Source: Bacillus ectoiniformans (GTDB lineage: Bacteria > Bacillota > Bacilli > Bacillales > Domibacillaceae). From it: a DNA stretch of 64,000 nucleotides. The stretch covers positions 62,001-126,000 of the forward strand of contig NZ_JAFBES010000008.1 in the NCBI RefSeq assembly GCF_016908875.1. The letters are read 5' to 3'. The translations under genes and the position numbers were made by a program. A model generated the notes under the pieces. The model saw only the letters and a list, made by a program, of their open reading frames with translations. It did no database searches and was not told the DNA's origin. Of the stretch, positions 1 to 7,710 are shown in pieces. Every line of letters starts with the position of its first letter. The first letter of the stretch is position 1.

Positions 1-2010
1 CTTCATGGCGAGCAGAATTAACTGATTCTCCACATCTTCCAACGCTTCTTGCAGCGGAATGACTCGAGTAATCATCGGTTTGGATTTTTTAAAATCATAT
101 CCGAGTGATAAGAAGCGGCTGACAAATTCGGCATCGATCGCTGAATCATCAGCAGATACCACTAAACGCTCAATGATGTTCTGAAGCTCACGGACATTGC
201 CGGGCCAAGAATAAAATTCGAGTACATTGACAGCATCTGGCGTGAGGTGAAAACTCTTATCGTACTTATCATTCAATTGCTGAAGAAAGTGAAAGGCAAG
301 CACAGAGATGTCTTCGATTCTTTCTCTAAGCGGAGGAATGCGCAGCGGAATCACGTTTAACCGGTAAAATAAATCTTCTCTAAACGTCCCTTCCTCCACC
401 ATTTTCTCAAGCTTCTTATTTGTAGCAGCAATGATCTGAACGTCCACAGGAATGGCTTGTGTGCTTCCGACCGGAACCACTTCTTGTTCCTGCAGCACCC
501 GCAGTAGTTTCACCTGCAAATGGGAAGGCATCTCGCCAATCTCATCGAGAAACAGCACTCCATGATCCGCCATCTTAAAATAGCCGTCCTTGCCTTCTTT
601 ATCCGCTCCGGTAAAGGCGCCTTTGCTATAGCCGAACAATTCACTTTCAAGCAGATTCTCCGGAATGGCTCCGCAATTTAATTTGAGAAATGGCTTTTCA
701 GAACGCCTGCCCATTTGGTGAATCGCTTGAGCAATGACTTCTTTCCCCGACCCCGATTCGCCTGTAATTAAAACAGTGGAAGAAAATTGCGCGATCTTCT
801 TGATTTGCTGAACAATCTTTTCCATTTTCGGACTGCGGTACATGAGCTTTTTCAATGTTCGGTCTTGGTTTTTAAAGCTGTCCAGTTCTTTCTTGTACTG
901 CTCAGAAATTTTCTTCATTTCTTTCAATTCATTTTTCAGTTTGGACGTTTCGGTAATATCCCTTGACGCAATTATGATGCGGTCAATGTCTCCTTTTTCA
1001 TTAAATACAGGATTCCCCACAGCTAAAATTTTTCGCCCTTTACTTGTTTCCTGCACAACCGATACCTTCTTTTTCTTTTCAATCACCAGCCTTGTGACAG
1101 ACGGCGTAAAAAGGCCCTGCTTTTCAAATTCTAAAATATTCTTGCCTATGTAATCGTGGAGGTCGACATTCCAAAAATCAGAAATCAGTGTATCACTAAA
1201 ACGAATCAGTTCTGCTTTATGGTTAACCACTAGAATCTCATCGTAAATGGTAGACAAAATGGCGTTCAAGTCCGTATTCAAATTTTTAATATCTTCAATT
1301 TCCATGGCCATCTCTTCGATTTTAGGCAAGTCCTGCACCACAATCAGCATGCCTTCTAACTCATTATCAAAATTCATAATGGGACAGTAATCCACCAAGA
1401 CGCCCATTTCATCCGTAATTTGAATCTGATTCAAGATTGTTTTTCCGGTAGCAAACACACTTTTAATGTGGTTCGAGTGAAAAATAGAGCGCGCAGGTTT
1501 ATTCATGATTTTATCTGATGTCGATTTAATCATTTTCAGACCGGCGTCATTACAATTGACGATGTTTTCTTCCCGATCCACAACAAACATCCCCATAGGA
1601 ATAGAAGTGAGCAGAGTTTTTAACAGGTCGACGCTTTGGTTCTCCTGCTTAAATAGCTCTGTCAGCAACTCTTCCCTCTTTAAATATCCCGCCGGTTCTC
1701 CTTGATCATTGACAACGATCGCAAGGGGTTCGCCAATGACTTGAAAAGCAATAGGCAATGAAATTTCTTTGTGTAATTTATAAACGTTTTCAATACATAC
1801 AGCTTGGGATAAAAGTGTCTTAAACTTAATTCGCCCTTTATGTGCTAAATGATTGCTTTTTAAATGTATATAGGAAACAAGTGTATTCTCTTTGCTTAAA
1901 AATATGTATGGTTCTTTTATATGGCTCACATCGATCAAATCTTGATCCCGATGCTCCTCTATTGCAATCGAAATAAACGGTTTCACTTTCTCTTCTGTAA
2001 TTAGAAACAT
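1..2010 (-). CDS. sigma-54-dependent PAS/AAA+ transcriptional activator (3' end cut off by window edge)
   Basis: The ATG at 2010 opens a frame that runs off the left edge, so the C-terminus is missing. Translation shows an N-terminal sensory part of about 120 residues, two PAS-like segments (SIPMGMFVVDREENIVNCN and ILSTIYDEILVVNHKAELI), then a sigma-54 interaction AAA+ domain. That domain has Walker A GESGSGKE, the GAFTGA loop that contacts sigma-54, Walker B FLDEIGEMP and the WPGNVREL motif. The final Fis-type HTH would lie beyond base 1. Proteins of this type hydrolyse ATP to open sigma-54 promoters; no phosphoreceiver is present, so the PAS region probably senses a ligand or redox signal (family inference). 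It lies downstream of, and in the same direction as, a consensus sigma-54 promoter at 2619-2634, its likely target. A weak hairpin at 2094-2124 separates it from the small gene upstream. The target pathway is unknown. Confidence 0.9.
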   Translation of the reverse strand, partial: MFLITEEKVKPFISIAIEEHRDQDLIDVSHIKEPYIFLSKENTLVSYIHLKSNHLAHKGRIKFKTLLSQAVCIENVYKLHKEISLPIAFQVIGEPLAIVVNDQGEPAGYLKREELLTELFKQENQSVDLLKTLLTSIPMGMFVVDREENIVNCNDAGLKMIKSTSDKIMNKPARSIFHSNHIKSVFATGKTILNQIQITDEMGVLVDYCPIMNFDNELEGMLIVVQDLPKIEEMAMEIEDIKNLNTDLNAILSTIYDEILVVNHKAELIRFSDTLISDFWNVDLHDYIGKNILEFEKQGLFTPSVTRLVIEKKKKVSVVQETSKGRKILAVGNPVFNEKGDIDRIIIASRDITETSKLKNELKEMKKISEQYKKELDSFKNQDRTLKKLMYRSPKMEKIVQQIKKIAQFSSTVLITGESGSGKEVIAQAIHQMGRRSEKPFLKLNCGAIPENLLESELFGYSKGAFTGADKEGKDGYFKMADHGVLFLDEIGEMPSHLQVKLLRVLQEQEVVPVGSTQAIPVDVQIIAATNKKLEKMVEEGTFREDLFYRLNVIPLRIPPLRERIEDISVLAFHFLQQLNDKYDKSFHLTPDAVNVLEFYSWPGNVRELQNIIERLVVSADDSAIDAEFVSRFLSLGYDFKKSKPMITRVIPLQEALEDVENQLILLAMK

Positions 2011-2138
2011 AACCTAACCTCCTCTTGCTGTCTATTTATATACTATCACTTCCAATTAAATATTTTAATAAGTTAGATAATTGTTGAAGTTTGAAAGAGA
2101 AGATGGATGCTTCACCTTCTCTTTTCACAAACTTTTTA

Positions 2139-2387
2139 TTATTCTTTCATACCGAGACTGATCTCTTCCCTTACATACGCAAGGACCATGCCTGGAATGA
2201 CGGAGTCTCCCCTTTGTACTTCTAGAGACTGCACCTCTCCAGTAATTTGTGCCTTTACAGAATAAAGCTGGTCTTTCTCTCCTTTAATTAAAAACAGAGG
2301 TTCCCACTCATAAATTCTTCCGTTTTTATTTACCAATATATCTTGTACCACTCCTTCATAGGGACTGGTCACCATTTCATCATACAA
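2139..2387 (-). CDS. small biotinyl/lipoyl-like domain protein without a canonical attachment motif
   Basis: This 82-residue protein consists of a single biotinyl/lipoyl barrel fold: an N-terminal half with VTSPYEGVV and a C-terminal half with AQITGEVQSLEVQRGD, matching the SPxxGxV and AP.xGxV pattern of BCCP proteins. At the hairpin tip where biotin carriers have AMKM this protein has GEKD, so a lysine is present but the conserved flanking methionines are not. Modification by biotin ligase is therefore doubtful. The start is TTG at 2387, preceded by GGAGG at 2398-2402 with a 10-base spacer. The start overlaps the end of a decayed small frame upstream (2369-2494), which suggests the two were once translationally coupled as in multisubunit carboxylase or pump operons. 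A sigma-54 promoter lies about 230 bases upstream. Function is not established. Confidence 0.7.
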   Translation of the reverse strand: MYDEMVTSPYEGVVQDILVNKNGRIYEWEPLFLIKGEKDQLYSVKAQITGEVQSLEVQRGDSVIPGMVLAYVREEISLGMKE

Positions 2388-2494
2388 GTTTCATCAGCCT
2401 CCATTCTGCCTATTTGTTTTCTTTTATATGCCCCTCCCAATGTAATCAGCAGGTATAGAAGCGCAGTGGCCGGTTTTCATTTATACTCAGCCAT
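2369..2494 (-). pseudogene. decayed small membrane-protein frame with in-frame TGA
   Basis: Reading from ATG at 2494 gives MAEYK, then an in-frame TGA (2477-2479), then a further 35 codons (KPATALLYLLITLGGAYKR and onward) ending at TGA 2369-2371. The second part has a short hydrophobic stretch followed by a basic cluster, like a one-span membrane subunit. Its end overlaps the TTG start of the small biotinyl-like gene, the geometry of a coupled operon. Immediately upstream another frame (ending NWKEGQEIHLYHG) also reads like a C-terminal coding remnant with no start. I interpret this as degraded coding sequence. A genuine short gene starting after the TGA is possible but lacks a convincing start codon. 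I do not recognise the ancestral family. Confidence 0.35.
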
Positions 2495-2618
2495 GATACA
2501 AATGAATCTCCTGTCCTTCTTTCCAATTAGATAAGTAGTTTTGTTTTAGCCGCTGCCCATCCTGCCGATTCCACTTCCTCGTCCCTTTTTCAAACTAAAA
2601 ACATATTACTCTCAATAC

Positions 2619-2634
2619 AGCAATTATCGTGCCA
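2619..2634 (-). promoter_or_regulatory. consensus sigma-54 (-24/-12) promoter
   Basis: On the - strand the sequence reads TGGCACGATAATTGCT, a full match to the sigma-54 consensus TGGCACG-N4-TTGCW with GG and GC at the required spacing. It points leftward into the decayed frame, the small biotinyl-like gene and the PAS/AAA+ sigma-54 activator. The roughly 230-base leader between promoter and first intact gene holds no intact gene. The match and the nearby activator make this a strong call. Confidence 0.85.
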
Positions 2635-2765
2635 ATCCACGAAGTAACCTTTGATTGTTTGTATCGCCCTATACGCATTGGCATAACAAGTATTCTCCGC
2701 ATAATAATTATGAATTTTCACATAAACTATTCACTTGTGCATAATTTGCTTTTTTAAAAAAAGAT

Positions 2766-2796
2766 TTGACCCTGACGTTTCGTCATAGTTTAAGCT
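2766..2796 (+). promoter_or_regulatory. MerR-type promoter/operator of mta
   Basis: TTGACC at 2766 is followed by 19 bases and TAAGCT at 2791, the long spacer typical of promoters untwisted by MerR-family activators. The spacer carries the imperfect palindrome GACCCTGACGTTTCGTCA, which resembles the operator upstream of mta in Bacillus subtilis. This suggests autoregulation. Confidence 0.6.
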
Positions 2797-2815
2797 GAAC
2801 TTAGAGGTGAAGCGA

Positions 2816-3580
2816 ATGTATAAAGTAAAAGAAGTGAGCCATATGACCGGAGTCAGCATACGCACCCTGCACCACTATGATCATATCGGTCTGCTTATAC
2901 CCGACGGACAGTCCGACGCAGGCTACCGGCTTTATTCAGATGAAAATATCGAACAGCTGCAGCAAATTCTTTTCTTTAAAGAAATGGGGTTTCATTTGGC
3001 AGAAATAAAAGATATGATTCACCACCCAGACTTCGACCGTACCACTGCTCTTAAAGCCCATAAGCAAATTCTTTTAAAGAAAAAGGAGCGCCTGGAACAA
3101 ATGATTCAAACAGTGAATACAACTCTTACTCACTTAACTGGAGGGATACAAATGGAGAAGAAAGATATGTTTAACGGATTTGATCAAACAGAGATTGAAG
3201 CGTATCAGAAGCAATATGCTGAAGAAGCCAAAGAGAAGTATGGAACAAAGATCGTTGAAGAAACAGAGAAACGGACCAAAAGCTACTCTAATCAAGACTG
3301 GTCCAATATTCAGGGAGAGATGGATCACCTTTTTCAACAGATATCGGTACGAATGGATTTGGGACCTGATAGTGAAGAAGTACAGAATCTAATCGGAAAG
3401 TATCGGCAATACATCACAAAGAATTTCTATGATTGCACGCTAGATATATTTCGAGGGCTTGGAGATCTTTATGTAACCGATGAACGGTTCACTGCCAATA
3501 TTGACCGCCACCAAGCTGGTTTATCTGAATTTTTACGCCAAGCCATGCATATTTACTGTGATCGAGAAATGCAGAAGTAG
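2816..3580 (+). CDS. mta: Mta-like MerR-family multidrug-responsive activator
   Basis: This is a MerR regulator with an N-terminal winged helix (YKVKEVSHMTGVSIRTLHHYD), a coiled-coil dimer helix around residues 75-110, and a C-terminal TipAS antibiotic-recognition domain (FNGFDQTEIEAYQKQYAEE onward, with YDCTLDIFRGLGDLYVTDER near the end). Its length (254 residues) and sequence match Bacillus subtilis Mta, which activates bmr, blt and its own gene in response to ligands. ATG at 2816 is preferred over GTG at 2807 because AGAGGTGA (2803-2810) sits at proper ribosome-binding distance from it. The upstream promoter has the 19-base spacer expected of a MerR target. It is transcribed alone and ends before a terminator at 3804. 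No efflux gene lies next to it, so the targets are elsewhere. Confidence 0.9.
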   Translation: MYKVKEVSHMTGVSIRTLHHYDHIGLLIPDGQSDAGYRLYSDENIEQLQQILFFKEMGFHLAEIKDMIHHPDFDRTTALKAHKQILLKKKERLEQMIQTVNTTLTHLTGGIQMEKKDMFNGFDQTEIEAYQKQYAEEAKEKYGTKIVEETEKRTKSYSNQDWSNIQGEMDHLFQQISVRMDLGPDSEEVQNLIGKYRQYITKNFYDCTLDIFRGLGDLYVTDERFTANIDRHQAGLSEFLRQAMHIYCDREMQK

Positions 3581-3626
3581 AGTGCAGCGGCGAGGCAGAT
3601 AGTGAATCCGCTGGTAGAAAGGGAGT

Positions 3627-3780
3627 TTCCGCTGTTGGATTGTGGTAATCCGCTGATAGGCGTTTTGCTGGGCAAAGAGAAGTTGCTGATAAACCACTGA
3701 AAGTCGCTGATATATTTTAAAACTTGCTGATATATCCCAAAACTTGACGATAAACTATTAAAACTTGCTGATATAAGCAG
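3627..3780. repeat. degenerate ~20-21 bp tandem repeat, core GCTGATA
   Basis: Between mta and the AlaX gene the sequence is built from six or more imperfect units of about 20-21 bases, each carrying TTGCTGATA, TCGCTGATA or close variants followed by an A/T-rich tail with CAAAAC or TAAAAC. No open frame of interest or RNA gene is evident in this 300-base gap. The same core recurs at 15507-15549 in another intergenic gap, so it is a dispersed element. Confidence 0.6.
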
Positions 3781-3803
3781 AACTCCCCTGTCCAAGCAGG
3801 AAA

Positions 3804-3832
3804 AAAGCCTTCCACAGGCCGTGGAGGGCTTT
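3804..3832. terminator. bidirectional rho-independent terminator
   Basis: AAAGCCTTCCAC pairs with GTGGAGGGCTTT around a short CAGGCC-type loop, flanked by an A run on the left and TTTATTT on the right. It lies between the convergent mta and AlaX genes and can serve both. Confidence 0.8.
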
Positions 3833-3883
3833 ATTTCTGCGTATTGCGCATCATTTCTAACTTGTTTCTTTACGAATCGTTCA

Positions 3884-5077
3884 TTATTTTAACGACTGCA
3901 TGAAGGCTTTTGCAAGTTCGGCACCGCTCATGATGTTTTTTCCTCCGCCTTGAATAAAGTCTGGCTTGCCGCCGCCTTTTCCTTCGATTAGAGAGAAAAT
4001 TAGCTGTGTCGCTTTTTTCAAATCTTCCTCTCGATCCTTGCCGCGGGCTGTGACAAACTGAAGCTGCTCGCCATTTTCAGCGGTAAGAAACACAAGTGAC
4101 TCAGGATCTTTAGCCGTAATCATTCGAGCCAGCTGCTGAAGGGTTTGAATGCTTCTATCTGTATAAGATTGATGGATCAGCTCATTACCTTCTGCGGCTG
4201 CATCAATCATCGATTCTGCTTCAACTTCCAGCAGTTCTTCTTCTGCCGCATCCAGTTTGGCTTGAAGCGCTTTTTTCTCTTCAAGAAGCTGTTTTGCCTC
4301 CGCTACAAGTTGATCAGCAGGACGGTTCATGACTTGGGTCAACTCCTGAATCACGGAATGCTTTTCTCCCAGTTGTTTAAGGACTCTGTTGCCACAAACA
4401 AATTCCAGCCGCACCTGCTTGCGCTGACGTTCCCATTTCAACAATTTAATAGAGGCAATTTCTCCTGTCGAACGGGGATGAGTGCCTCCGCACCCGCTAT
4501 AATCACAGCCATGAATAATGACAAGACGAATATTCTCTGTTGCTTCAAGCTGCTTTCTAAGCGGGTAAGACGATGCTTCTTCTGCCGTTACCCACTTCGT
4601 TTCAATGGGGTGGTTCTGTAATATAATTCTATTCGCTGCTTTTTCCGCTCGATCCATCATATCAGTGGTCAAGCTGTCCGCATCCAGATCAATCGTGACG
4701 GTTTCCTTACCTAAGTGAAAGCTGGTAGTTTTCATATCCAATAGTTCTTCCATCACTGCTGATAAAAGATGCTGGCCAGCGTGTTGCTGCATATGATCAT
4801 ACCGGCGACCCCAGTCGATTTCACATTCGGCCGCTCCGTCTGGCGCATGAACTTCTTTCTCCGTGTAATGACGAATTTCTCCATCTACTTCTTCCACTCC
4901 ATACACCTTCACACCATTTAAACGGCCTGTATCATGAGGCTGGCCTCCGCCCGTCGGATAAAAAATCGTTTGATCGAGCACGGCGTAGTGGCGTCCCTCT
5001 TCATCTTTCTGCTGATGGTGGATTTCCGCTGTCAAACTTTGAATATAGGCATCTTGATAATAGATCTTATTAGTCAT
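3884..5077 (-). CDS. alanyl-tRNA editing protein, AlaX type with DHHA1 domain
   Basis: This trans-editing enzyme is expected to hydrolyse mischarged Ser/Gly-tRNA(Ala). Visible features are the N-terminal barrel-like segment with FYPTGGGQPHDTG, the editing-site metal ligands HAGQH and CGGTHPR (HxxxH and CxxxH), a long helical linker near residues 255-310, and a C-terminal DHHA1 part rich in glycine (GKGGGKPDF, QGGGKN). At 397 residues it matches the long AlaX class, which resembles the C-terminal half of alanyl-tRNA synthetase without the aminoacylation domain. ATG at 5077 is chosen because GGGGGAAG lies 5-6 bases before it. An upstream in-frame start at 5101 lies inside the preceding gene. 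The start overlaps the last codons of the GNAT gene by 8 bases, which suggests translational coupling. A terminator follows at 3804. Confidence 0.9.
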   Translation of the reverse strand: MTNKIYYQDAYIQSLTAEIHHQQKDEEGRHYAVLDQTIFYPTGGGQPHDTGRLNGVKVYGVEEVDGEIRHYTEKEVHAPDGAAECEIDWGRRYDHMQQHAGQHLLSAVMEELLDMKTTSFHLGKETVTIDLDADSLTTDMMDRAEKAANRIILQNHPIETKWVTAEEASSYPLRKQLEATENIRLVIIHGCDYSGCGGTHPRSTGEIASIKLLKWERQRKQVRLEFVCGNRVLKQLGEKHSVIQELTQVMNRPADQLVAEAKQLLEEKKALQAKLDAAEEELLEVEAESMIDAAAEGNELIHQSYTDRSIQTLQQLARMITAKDPESLVFLTAENGEQLQFVTARGKDREEDLKKATQLIFSLIEGKGGGKPDFIQGGGKNIMSGAELAKAFMQSLK

Positions 5078-5534
5078 CTTTACTTCCCCCGCTTCTGTCA
5101 AAACAAGAAATGTGAAGCCCCTGCGGCTCGACCCATTCTTTCGTTTTTATAAATCCCATGCTTGTATACAGCTCGATGGCCGGCCGATTGTTTGATGCCG
5201 TGCACACCGTTAATTTCGCATCTTTCGCTTTCTGAATAACATACATCAATAGCTTTTTGCCGATTCCTTTTCGAAAGTGAGTCGGGTGAATGGCCAGACG
5301 GCAGATATGCCAAGAATGCTCCGTTTCTTCCATAGAGATTATTCCTGACAGCTCATCTCCTGCATAATAGCCATAGAAAGATTCTTTACTTTGCTGCAGA
5401 CAAGCCGCATCCTCTTTTAACGGCGGCAAATCAAAAAACTGTAATAACTCCGCTTCTTTTTGGTAAGCTGCCAGTTGAATAGCAAGAATCCCTTTTGCTG
5501 TTTCATCCTGCTGATGATCAAGAGGCATAATCAT
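5070..5534 (-). CDS. GNAT-family N-acetyltransferase
   Basis: The 154-residue protein has the GNAT acetyl-CoA site: the strand ending CRLAIHPTHFRKGIGKKLL contains the R/Q-x-x-G-x-G/A loop (RKGIGK), followed by the beta5-alpha4 segment with SNNRPAIELYTSMGF that closes the fold. The substrate cannot be read from sequence. ATG at 5534 is preferred because AAAGGGGTG precedes it by 6 bases; the GTG at 5543 lies inside that site. Its 3' end overlaps the AlaX gene by 8 bases, so the pair forms one operon. A link to tRNA editing is only positional. Confidence 0.85.
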   Translation of the reverse strand: MIMPLDHQQDETAKGILAIQLAAYQKEAELLQFFDLPPLKEDAACLQQSKESFYGYYAGDELSGIISMEETEHSWHICRLAIHPTHFRKGIGKKLLMYVIQKAKDAKLTVCTASNNRPAIELYTSMGFIKTKEWVEPQGLHISCFDRSGGSKDD

Positions 5535-5562
5535 TTTAGTCACCCCTTTTGAGAAAAAAACT

Positions 5563-5760
5563 TTAGACTCGTTTGCCTAAAGCATCAATATAGGCATACA
5601 AAGAGATCCGATTCGGAATGCCGGTTAAGTAATCCCTATGCGCCAAGTTCGACATCTCACCAAGCTCTGTTTTCGTATGCGTGATCGTCACGACCATTTC
5701 CTGCAGCGATTTAAGAAGTGCAAAAACTAAAGCAACATACGTTCTTAAACCAAGGGACAT
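5563..5760 (-). pseudogene. truncated GGDEF (diguanylate cyclase) remnant
   Basis: The 65-codon frame starts at an ATG with a good GGGGTGA site and ends in LAHRDYLTGIPNRISLYAY, the signature that opens GGDEF domains (xDxLTGLPNR). It stops about 20 residues later, before the GGDEF catalytic loop. The preceding coiled segment resembles the linker that normally joins a sensor to GGDEF. This is therefore the leftover start of a diguanylate cyclase that has lost its catalytic core, or a heavily shortened gene. It lies directly upstream of the GNAT/AlaX pair and may contribute their promoter or leader. Confidence 0.6.
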
Positions 5761-5855
5761 GAAGTCACCCCTTCTCTTTCACTCTCTTTTTAAAACATAT
5801 TATATCAATCTAAATCTTTTAAAAACAAATAGTCCTTTCAATAAAGACCAAAAAA

Positions 5856-5881
5856 ACGCCCCTCATTATACAGAGGAGCGT
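5856..5881 (-). terminator. rho-independent terminator after the POT transporter
   Basis: ACGCCCCTC pairs with GAGGAGCGT around an 8-base loop; on the - strand it is followed by a run of Ts. It lies just past the stop of the peptide transporter gene. Confidence 0.8.
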
Positions 5882-5898
5882 CATACATGATCTTCTAT

Positions 5899-7392
5899 TT
5901 AATTAACACCCTTCATCATTCGATGAATTCGCGGTGAAAGAAGGAATAATAGCAATCCAAGACCAATTGCCACTAAACCGATGACACCAAAATAAATAAT
6001 TTCAGTTTCGGGTTTATAGAAACGAACGATTTGCGCATTAATCGCTTGTGCAGAAGCATTCGTTAAGAACCATAAGCTCATCGTTTGAGCTGAGAACGCA
6101 GATGGTGCAAGCTTCGTCGTGGCTGATAATCCAACTGGCGACAATAGTAATTCACCAATAACGACTAAGAAGAAGCTAAGTACAAGCCACATCGGATTGA
6201 CTAATGTTTCTGTACCGTTCACGTACGCAGGAATAATCATTACTAGGAAAGATAGTCCGGCGAACACTAATCCAACAGAAAACTTCTTCGGTGTAGATGG
6301 CTGTTTATGGCCCATTTTCACCCACAGCCAAGCAAAGACTGGAGCTAAGAACACCACAAACAACGGATTTAATGACTGGAACCAAGAGGAATGAATCTTA
6401 TAGTCACCAATCATTAATTGCGTACGCTGATCGGCATAAGTGGCTAAGATGATCGACCCTTGCTCTTGGATCGCCCAGAACATCATAGCGGCAATAAATA
6501 AAGGAATGTAAGCCAATAAGCGAGAACGTTCTGTTTCTGTTGTTTTGCCGCTTCGGTACATCACCCAGAAGTAAGCAGCTGGGATGAAAATACCAAGCAA
6601 GCTGACAATCAGTGTAAATAAATCAATGGTTAATACGCCTGTCGTCAAGCCAATCGCCACTAAAGCACCGACAATAACTACCCCAATACCGATTTGAATA
6701 AATACTTTCTTCTTTTCTTCTGCTGTTAACGGGTTCGGCACATACGTACCTGCTAAACCAAGATTCTTTTTCTTAGTCATAACATAAACAATCAATCCAA
6801 GTAGCATGCCGACAGCAGCAATACTGAATCCAAGGTGGAAATTATAGTTTTGGCCGATTGTACCAACCACTAAAGGCGCGATTAAGGCACCCATGTTAAT
6901 TCCCATATAGAAGATACTGAATCCTGAATCACGGCGTGTATCAGTTTCGCTGTACATATCTCCAACGATGCTAGATACGTTCGGCTTAAGTAAGCCAGTT
7001 CCCACGACGATTAGCGCCATGGAGAAGAATAAAGCTGATACACCAAAAGGCAAGGCCAGAACAACATGCCCAAGCATTATTAAAACGCCGCCATAAAATA
7101 CAGTTCTTGACGTACCGAGCAGCCTGTCCGCTATCCATCCCCCGATAATACCTGACATGTAAACGAGTGACCCGTAAATCGCCATGATTGAGGCAGCTGT
7201 TCCTTGATCAAGGCCTAATCCGCCTTTAGAAATTTCGTAATACATATAGTAAAGCAAGATCGCTCTCATACCATAGTAAGAAAAACGTTCCCAGAACTCA
7301 GTGAAGAATAATGTGAATAAACCTTTAGGATGACCGAAAAAACCTGATTGAGGAACACTTTGTACTATTTGATCTTTTGTCTTTGGATCCAC
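5899..7392 (-). CDS. POT/PTR-family proton-coupled di-/tripeptide transporter
   Basis: This is an integral membrane protein of about 12-14 helices. It contains the POT signatures FFTEFWERFSYYGMRAIL (the ExxERFxYY proton-coupling motif in helix 1), GGWIADRLLG after helix 2, and the FSIFYMGINMGALIAPLV segment. The family imports small peptides with protons; the closest named relatives are DtpT and Bacillus YclF. GTG at 7392 is preferred (497 residues, starting at DPKTKDQ) because AAAGGAG lies 7 bases before it, while the longer frame from 7428 has no ribosome binding site. The gene stands alone, with a terminator at 5856. Confidence 0.9.
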   Translation of the reverse strand: MDPKTKDQIVQSVPQSGFFGHPKGLFTLFFTEFWERFSYYGMRAILLYYMYYEISKGGLGLDQGTAASIMAIYGSLVYMSGIIGGWIADRLLGTSRTVFYGGVLIMLGHVVLALPFGVSALFFSMALIVVGTGLLKPNVSSIVGDMYSETDTRRDSGFSIFYMGINMGALIAPLVVGTIGQNYNFHLGFSIAAVGMLLGLIVYVMTKKKNLGLAGTYVPNPLTAEEKKKVFIQIGIGVVIVGALVAIGLTTGVLTIDLFTLIVSLLGIFIPAAYFWVMYRSGKTTETERSRLLAYIPLFIAAMMFWAIQEQGSIILATYADQRTQLMIGDYKIHSSWFQSLNPLFVVFLAPVFAWLWVKMGHKQPSTPKKFSVGLVFAGLSFLVMIIPAYVNGTETLVNPMWLVLSFFLVVIGELLLSPVGLSATTKLAPSAFSAQTMSLWFLTNASAQAINAQIVRFYKPETEIIYFGVIGLVAIGLGLLLFLLSPRIHRMMKGVN

Positions 7393-7664
7393 ATGAAAAC
7401 TCCTTTCTTTTTTAAAAGATAGATTCAAAACTTTGTGACAATTTACGACAAATATCTACTCATTTCGAGAAACTATTTTATAATAATTTTTTGCGAAACG
7501 TTTGTCAACGGTCTGATGAAAGTCCTAAAATTGTAATAATTCATAATAAATAATCTTATAAAAAGTATAACGCTTCCATTTTCTATAAATATTCTCGTCT
7601 AATTAGTTAAAAAATATCATAATAGACCGACATATTTGTTTCTCTCTATTTCGACAAATTTCGC
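7393..7664. other. A/T-rich intergenic region between two - strand genes
   Basis: The roughly 270 bases between the asparagine synthase terminator and the POT transporter start are A/T rich and contain no open frame with a ribosome binding site. The transporter promoter must lie here, but no single -35/-10 pair stands out. Confidence 0.4.
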
Positions 7665-7676
7665 ATGAGCCGCACT

Positions 7677-7700
7677 AAAAAAGACTTGGCAGCCACCAAG
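7677..7700 (-). terminator. rho-independent terminator after asparagine synthase
   Basis: On the - strand CTTGG-loop-CCAAG is followed by TCTTTTTT, just past the asparagine synthase stop at 7711. Confidence 0.7.
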
Positions 7701-7710
7701 CCTCCTATAA

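Noticed and set aside
4145-4621. Long + strand frame opposite the AlaX gene
   Set aside because: It lies wholly on the opposite strand of a well-supported enzyme gene and has no ribosome site or recognisable domain.
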